A stretch of 9,370 bases of DNA, taken from assembly GCA_964392085.1 (NCBI GenBank), contig CAYMOV010000092.1, positions 1-9,370 on the forward strand. The letters run 5' to 3'. The notes under the pieces are model-generated. The model was given only the letters and a program-made list of their open reading frames with translations. It ran no database searches and had not been told where the DNA came from. The stretch comes from CAYMOV01 sp964392085. GTDB lineage: Bacteria; Oederibacteriota; Muellerivitia; Muellerivitales; Muellerivitaceae. Below, piece by piece: positions 6,252 to 9,370 of the stretch. The position numbers and the translations under genes were made by a program. Positions within the stretch are counted from its first letter, which is position 1; each line of letters begins with the position of its first letter.

Positions 6252-6275
6252 TTTGATCACCAAATCGGATCTCCC

Positions 6276-6281
6276 GGAGGT
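6276..6281 (+). promoter_or_regulatory. Ribosome-binding site deciding the radical SAM start
   Basis: GGAGGT lies 7 nt before the ATG at 6289. An in-frame TTG at 6253 would add 12 residues, but it has no ribosome-binding site and lies upstream of the predicted transcription start, so ATG 6289 is preferred. Confidence 0.75.
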
Positions 6282-6288
6282 AGGTTCC

Positions 6289-7401
6289 ATGTTCGAACCG
6301 CAAACCCAGCCCGCGCTCCAATCCCCGAGGGACCGCTTCGCGGAAACCCCCTTTTTGGTCATCTGGGAAACCACCCAGGCCTGCGACCTGGCCTGCCAAC
6401 ATTGCCGGGCCTGCGCCCAACCCAAACGGGACCCCCAGGAACTGGATACGGCCCAGGCCCTGGACCTGATCCGCCAGGTGGACGAATGGGGCGTTCCCCT
6501 CTTTGTATTAACGGGTGGCGATCCCCTTAAGCGGCCGGACCTCATGGAGCTCATCGCCGAGTGTTCCAGGAGGAGGATGACCTTCGCCCTGGCTCCCTCG
6601 GTGACTCCCCTGGTGACCCAGGAGAAGCTCAAGCGATTGAAGGACGCCGGGCTCCACCGCATCTCCATCTCGCTGGATGGCGCCGACGCCGCCACCCACG
6701 ACGCCTTCCGGGGCGTTCCGGGCAGTTTCCGCGATACCTTGGCGGTCCTGCGGCTTATCCGGGAGGCGGGAATCGAACTGCAGGTCAACACCTCGGTGGG
6801 CAAGCAAAACGCGGGCCAGCTCCATCGGATCGTGGACCTGATCCGTCCGCTGGGGATCGAGCTTTGGTCCGTCTTTTTCCTGGTCCCTACGGGTCGGGCC
6901 ACCCGAGACCAGATGTTGAACGCGCCCCAGGTGGAGTCGGCCTTGGGATTCCTCTATGCCCAGTTGGAAAAGGGGGAATTCGACATCAAGACCACCGAGG
7001 CCCCGCACTTCCGGCGGGTCATCCTCCAAAAGAACGGCGTGAAGCCCGAGGATTTGGGGGAAGCCCTCAAGACCCACCCCAAGCCGGGGTTGTTGCGCTC
7101 CGCCCGGGGAGTCAACGACGGCCGGGGGTTCGTCTTCGTGTCGCACAAGGGCGAGGTCTTCCCCAGCGGCTTTTTGCCGGTCAGCGGGGGACGGATGGGG
7201 GAGAAGGCGTTGAGGGAAATCTACCGGGAGAGCGAAACCTTCAAGACCTTACGGGATTCGGACCAATTGAAGGGAAAATGCGGCGGGTGCGAATATCGGT
7301 ACATTTGCGGCGGGTCCCGGGCCCGGGCCTATGGGATGTCCGGCGACCTCATGGCCATCGACCCCCTGTGCGCCTACCAACCGCCCTCACGGGTGGGTTG
7401 A
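6289..7401 (+). CDS. Radical SAM/SPASM-domain enzyme
   Basis: The 370-residue protein has the radical SAM cluster motif C32-x3-C36-x2-C39 (CDLACQHC) after the strand PFLVIWETTQA, the SAM-contacting TGGDP (75-79), a SISLDG strand (126-131), and a TIM-barrel-like middle with FFLVPTGRA (196-204). A C-terminal SPASM-type region has C331-x2-C334-x5-C340 and C361 for auxiliary Fe-S ligation. The WETT-x-AC-x-LAC-x-HCRA style fits the group that includes NirJ, AhbC/AhbD and many uncharacterised relatives (I recall a family labelled TIGR04053). Those characterised members act on haem or haem d1 precursors; others modify peptides. No other haem d1 or alternative-haem gene is in view, so the substrate is open. 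Its promoter carries the same Crp-type site as norZ and the RIC genes, linking it to the NO response. Its last 28 bp overlap the end of the convergent hemerythrin gene. Confidence 0.88.
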   Translation: MFEPQTQPALQSPRDRFAETPFLVIWETTQACDLACQHCRACAQPKRDPQELDTAQALDLIRQVDEWGVPLFVLTGGDPLKRPDLMELIAECSRRRMTFALAPSVTPLVTQEKLKRLKDAGLHRISISLDGADAATHDAFRGVPGSFRDTLAVLRLIREAGIELQVNTSVGKQNAGQLHRIVDLIRPLGIELWSVFFLVPTGRATRDQMLNAPQVESALGFLYAQLEKGEFDIKTTEAPHFRRVILQKNGVKPEDLGEALKTHPKPGLLRSARGVNDGRGFVFVSHKGEVFPSGFLPVSGGRMGEKALREIYRESETFKTLRDSDQLKGKCGGCEYRYICGGSRARAYGMSGDLMAIDPLCAYQPPSRVG

Positions 7402-7844
7402 CCGACATCACGGGCAGGCGGGGGATGCTCGAGGATGTCACCCGTGGCCTTTTGCTCGGCGTCGGTCAGGACCGCCTCGATCCGGCCGAAGAGGACGTCC
7501 TCCTCGAACCGGATGTGCCGGACGATCAGGTCGGCGAAGCCCAATAGGCATTCACCCGTGCCCTGGAAGGCGAGGGACTCCAGGAGACGGTGTTCCCTCC
7601 GGATCCTCCTGGCGTCCGGGTCGTCGCACCCGACATGGGACTCGAAAAGGTTCAGGATCCTTTCCTCGTCCCAAAAGTGCTGGAGGAGTTCCCCGTCATA
7701 AAGTGACTTCACCTCAGCCGTAAGTTCCGTGACGGGGCCGGAATCCGGCCCCGCCGCGGAAAGGGCCTCCCGGATACGCCGCGCCGCCATCAGCGCCCGG
7801 TGGTGCGATTGGCTCAGGGGCCATAGGTATTTCTCGCGTTTCAT
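7374..7844 (-). CDS. Hemerythrin/HHE-domain protein
   Basis: This 156-residue four-helix-bundle protein has the hemerythrin HHE pattern: H15 (SHHRAL), H56-x3-E60 (HFWDE), H85 (REHRLL) and H110-x3-E114 (HIRFE), enough to bind a di-iron centre. Such proteins bind O2, NO or iron, or sense redox state. No signal peptide or extra domain is present; about the last 25 residues are a Pro/Gly-rich tail. I chose ATG 7844, which has GGGGAGG 6 nt upstream, over the ATG at 7868, which would add eight residues. It lies 45 bp downstream of the canonical RIC gene with no promoter seen between, so the two form an operon driven by the promoter at 8631-8674. Its stop falls inside the 3' end of the opposing radical SAM gene. 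Confidence 0.85.
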   Translation of the reverse strand: MKREKYLWPLSQSHHRALMAARRIREALSAAGPDSGPVTELTAEVKSLYDGELLQHFWDEERILNLFESHVGCDDPDARRIRREHRLLESLAFQGTGECLLGFADLIVRHIRFEEDVLFGRIEAVLTDAEQKATGDILEHPPPARDVGQPTREGGW

Positions 7845-7850
7845 GCCCCG

Positions 7851-7857
7851 CCTCCCC
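7851..7857 (-). promoter_or_regulatory. Ribosome-binding site deciding the hemerythrin start
   Basis: GGGGAGG on the minus strand lies 6 nt before ATG 7844. It falls inside the longer reading from ATG 7868, which has no comparable site of its own. Confidence 0.65.
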
Positions 7858-7889
7858 ACGGCCGACATCCCGTCGTGCGGGAACAGGCC

Positions 7890-8597
7890 CTAGTCCGCCC
7901 AGCCCAGGGCACCCGCCCGGGCGAAGAGGACGTTGTTCTCCAGGTGGATGTGGAGGTGCAAATCCGCCTCCAGGTCCGCCAGGCCCGAATAGAGGGCCCG
8001 GAAGGAGTTGCAGGCGTCATCCGGGGGGGTCAGGTCGCCGGTCAGTTGGCGGACCCGGGCCAGTTGCGCGCCCACCGCCTCATGCTCGGACATCATCACC
8101 CGCACCGGGCCGGTCAATACCGGGTTCTTCGGCGCCTGGTCCCCCGCCGCCTCCAGTTTGCGGAGCATGGGGAAGAGCACCTGTTCCTCCTTATGGAGGT
8201 GGTCGTCCAGTTCAGAGCCGATGGCGAAAACCAGGTCCCGGAGTTCGGCGAGGAACGGGTGACGATCCCCGTGGACCCGCGCCACTTTCTCGGCCAACCG
8301 GGCGACAAGGGCGGTTTGTTCCCGGGTATAGGTGTGGTGCTTGGCCAGGATATGGTCGATCAATCCCGCGAGCGGGGCCTTCTGCCAGTCCGTCCCCGGG
8401 ACTTTCTCCCGGTCCGCGGCCTTCGCCCCCAGCTCGGCCGCGACCGTTGCCGGGTCGAGGCCCTTGGACAGGCAGGCGTCCTTAAGGCTGTGCTTCCCTC
8501 CGCAACAATAGTCGATCCCCTTGGACTCGAAGAACGGGATGGACCCCGAGAACTCGACGGCGATTTCACCGACGCTCTGTTCGATGGTGATGGGCAT
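7890..8597 (-). CDS. ric: Iron-sulfur cluster repair di-iron protein RIC (ScdA/YtfE/DnrN type)
   Basis: The 235-residue product is a canonical RIC protein, which repairs Fe-S clusters after NO or oxidative damage in the cytoplasm. The N-terminal ScdA_N domain (1-60) holds the diagnostic GIDYCCGG loop with C31-C32 and the following SLKDAC. The hemerythrin-like domain carries H87/H88 (KHHTYTR), H109 (RVHGD), H133-x3-E137 (HLHKE), H172 (SEH) and H216-x3-E220 (HIHLE), all expected di-iron ligands. Its length is normal for the family (about 220-245). ATG 8597 follows a strong GGAGGG site. It leads an operon with the hemerythrin gene and lies just downstream of the Crp/Fnr gene on the same strand, with its own predicted Crp-type promoter. 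It is a paralogue of the Cys-less protein at 1256-1954. Confidence 0.93.
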   Translation of the reverse strand: MPITIEQSVGEIAVEFSGSIPFFESKGIDYCCGGKHSLKDACLSKGLDPATVAAELGAKAADREKVPGTDWQKAPLAGLIDHILAKHHTYTREQTALVARLAEKVARVHGDRHPFLAELRDLVFAIGSELDDHLHKEEQVLFPMLRKLEAAGDQAPKNPVLTGPVRVMMSEHEAVGAQLARVRQLTGDLTPPDDACNSFRALYSGLADLEADLHLHIHLENNVLFARAGALGWAD

Positions 8598-8630
8598 GGC
8601 TTCCCTCCAGCGGTGTTTAACAACATGGAG

Positions 8631-8674
8631 AGGATGACCCCTACCGGGTCGGTTGTCCGTGACTTAGGTGCCGG
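8631..8674 (-). promoter_or_regulatory. Predicted class II Crp/Fnr-type promoter of the RIC-hemerythrin operon
   Basis: On the plus strand 8657-8674 reads CCGTGACTTAGGTGCCGG, sharing its first 13 bases with the norZ site. In the direction of transcription the proximal half-site is a perfect GTCAC and the distal half GGCAC is degraded. CATCCT (8636 to 8631) is a weak, 3-of-6 match to the -10 consensus, 32 bp centre-to-centre from the site, giving a start near 8624. It lies in the 113-bp gap after the regulator gene. Confidence 0.6.
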
Positions 8675-8710
8675 TCGAGGGGATTCACGGGGGTTGGGCA
8701 GCGGGGGAAT

Positions 8711-9370
8711 TCAGCTTTTTTCGGTGCCTTCGGCGCGCCTTTTCAACGCGTTCAGGTTCGGCAAGAGCCACCGGCCCCGGTCCAAGGGGGTCACGAGGCC
8801 CTCCTGCTGAAGCTTGGCCATGGCCCGGGACACCACCTCTCGCACCGAGCCGACCCGGGCGGCGATCTGGGGGTTCGTGGGCACCTGGACGGCCATCCCC
8901 TCCTTGCGCTTCACGCCCCGCGCCAGGGCCTCATGGAGGAGGTAGGCGGCAAGGCGCTGGTCCACTTCCTTCAGCGACAGGGATTCCACCAGGGCGCTTG
9001 TCTTCCGCAGCCGTCCCGCCAGGACCTTGAGCGCCGAAAGGGCGATGGAAGGGTGGGCGAGCATGCAACGCTTCACGTCCTCCCGGGGGAGGAACAGGAC
9101 CTCCGTGGGCTCCTCGGCCGCGACGGAGGAAGGGGTGGGTTGGTCGTCGAAGAGGGGGAGTTCCCCGATGGTGGCGCCGGCGCGTTCCACGTGGATGACC
9201 TGCTCGCGGCCGTAGGGGTTCTCCCGGTAGGCGCGGACAGAACCGAGGGCGATGACGTAAAGGCCCTGGATCGCCTCGCCCGCGAGGAAGAGCGTCTCGT
9301 CCTTCTTCAGGCGCCGTTCCACCGAGCAGGCGGCGAGGGCCTTGAGTTCTCCCGGGGCCAGGGGTCCGAA
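8711..9370 (-). CDS. Crp/Fnr-family transcriptional regulator (5' end beyond window)
   Basis: The reading frame stays open to the window edge, giving 219 visible residues. The first ones (FGPLAPGELKALAACS) already match the usual start of Crp/Fnr proteins, so only a short N-terminus is missing and the GTG at 9322 is not the real start. A cNMP-binding-type beta-roll (about 20-115, including GELPLFDD) is followed by a long dimer helix and a winged HTH (about 164-200). In the roll, the positions of CRP Arg82-Ser83 read Pro-Ser, so cAMP binding is unlikely. Only two Cys are visible, so an FNR-type 4Fe-4S cluster is also unlikely. The recognition helix VREVVSR carries R177-E178-x3-R182, matching CRP Arg180-Glu181-Arg185, which read GTGA half-sites. 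Its neighbours point to a DNR/HcpR-like NO or redox regulator acting on the four sites described here. The family is certain, the signal is inferred. Confidence 0.9.
   Translation of the reverse strand, partial: FGPLAPGELKALAACSVERRLKKDETLFLAGEAIQGLYVIALGSVRAYRENPYGREQVIHVERAGATIGELPLFDDQPTPSSVAAEEPTEVLFLPREDVKRCMLAHPSIALSALKVLAGRLRKTSALVESLSLKEVDQRLAAYLLHEALARGVKRKEGMAVQVPTNPQIAARVGSVREVVSRAMAKLQQEGLVTPLDRGRWLLPNLNALKRRAEGTEKS

Larger units (their letters stand above)
5836..6288. other. AT-rich divergent intergenic island between norZ and the radical SAM gene
   Basis: This is the longest gene-free stretch in the window (453 bp). From left to right it holds the norZ ribosome-binding site and promoter (to 5915), a repeat copy with a UUCG-loop hairpin (5939-5987), about 50 bp of unassigned sequence, an inverted-repeat element (6038-6192), and the radical SAM promoter (6208-6251). 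Each outward-facing gene has its own Crp-type site, so this is two separate promoters insulated by repeats. Confidence 0.75.

Noticed and set aside
6253..6264. FNR-type half-site TTGATCACCAAA before the radical SAM gene
   Set aside because: Only one TTGAT half is present, with no ATCAA partner at the right spacing, and it would overlap the predicted transcription start.
6561..7547. Plus-strand open frame of 328 codons inside the radical SAM gene
   Set aside because: It is an out-of-frame shadow rich in Gly/Arg/Pro. The overlapping frame has all radical SAM and SPASM motifs.
7875..8810. Plus-strand open frame of 311 codons across the RIC gene and part of the regulator
   Set aside because: It is antisense to two well-recognised minus-strand genes, has no domain resemblance, and its composition is that of a shadow frame.

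Overview
The window looks like part of a high-GC bacterial chromosome devoted to nitric oxide (NO) handling and iron-centre repair. It encodes a quinol-type NO reductase (qNor), three hemerythrin-fold di-iron proteins (two of the RIC/YtfE/ScdA type), a radical SAM/SPASM enzyme, a small cupin, a CBM9/DOMON-like lipoprotein and a Crp/Fnr-family regulator. A lipobox protein and a quinol oxidoreductase suggest a Gram-negative-type, respiring, facultatively anaerobic or microaerobic organism. The sequence alone does not give the phylum. No transposase, phage gene, CRISPR array, rRNA or tRNA was seen.

Layout. Bases 1-567 hold the C-terminal part of a BrkB/YihY membrane protein (+). Bases 568-824 hold a repeat element with inverted ends and a strong hairpin terminator. 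Bases 825-1001 encode a tiny zinc-binding anti-sigma-like protein (-). Bases 1256-1954 encode a RIC-like protein that lacks the usual N-terminal Cys-Cys pair (-). A divergent intergenic region leads to a lipoprotein gene at 2241-3032 (+). Bases 3199-5835 are a cupin-qNor unit, read on the minus strand as norZ then cupin. Bases 5836-6288 form an AT-rich intergenic island with repeat copies and two divergent promoters. Bases 6289-7401 encode the radical SAM protein (+), whose end overlaps that of a hemerythrin gene (7374-7844, -). Behind it lies a canonical RIC gene (7890-8597, -), and the Crp/Fnr regulator (-) runs off the right edge.

How the parts fit. Four promoters (before the first RIC gene, norZ, the radical SAM gene and the second RIC gene) carry variants of a GTGAC-N4-GTCAC palindrome. 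In each, the palindrome centre lies exactly 32 bp upstream of the centre of a plausible -10 hexamer. That is the geometry of a class II Crp/Fnr-activated promoter (site centred at -41.5). The window's own Crp/Fnr protein has the CRP-type R-E-x-x-x-R recognition helix expected for GTGA half-sites but lacks the CRP cAMP-contacting arginine. The simplest reading is a self-contained NO-stress regulon: the regulator senses NO or a redox signal, qNor reduces NO at the membrane, RIC and hemerythrin proteins repair or buffer iron centres, and the radical SAM and cupin proteins add less certain functions. The regulon is inferred from sequence and has not been demonstrated.
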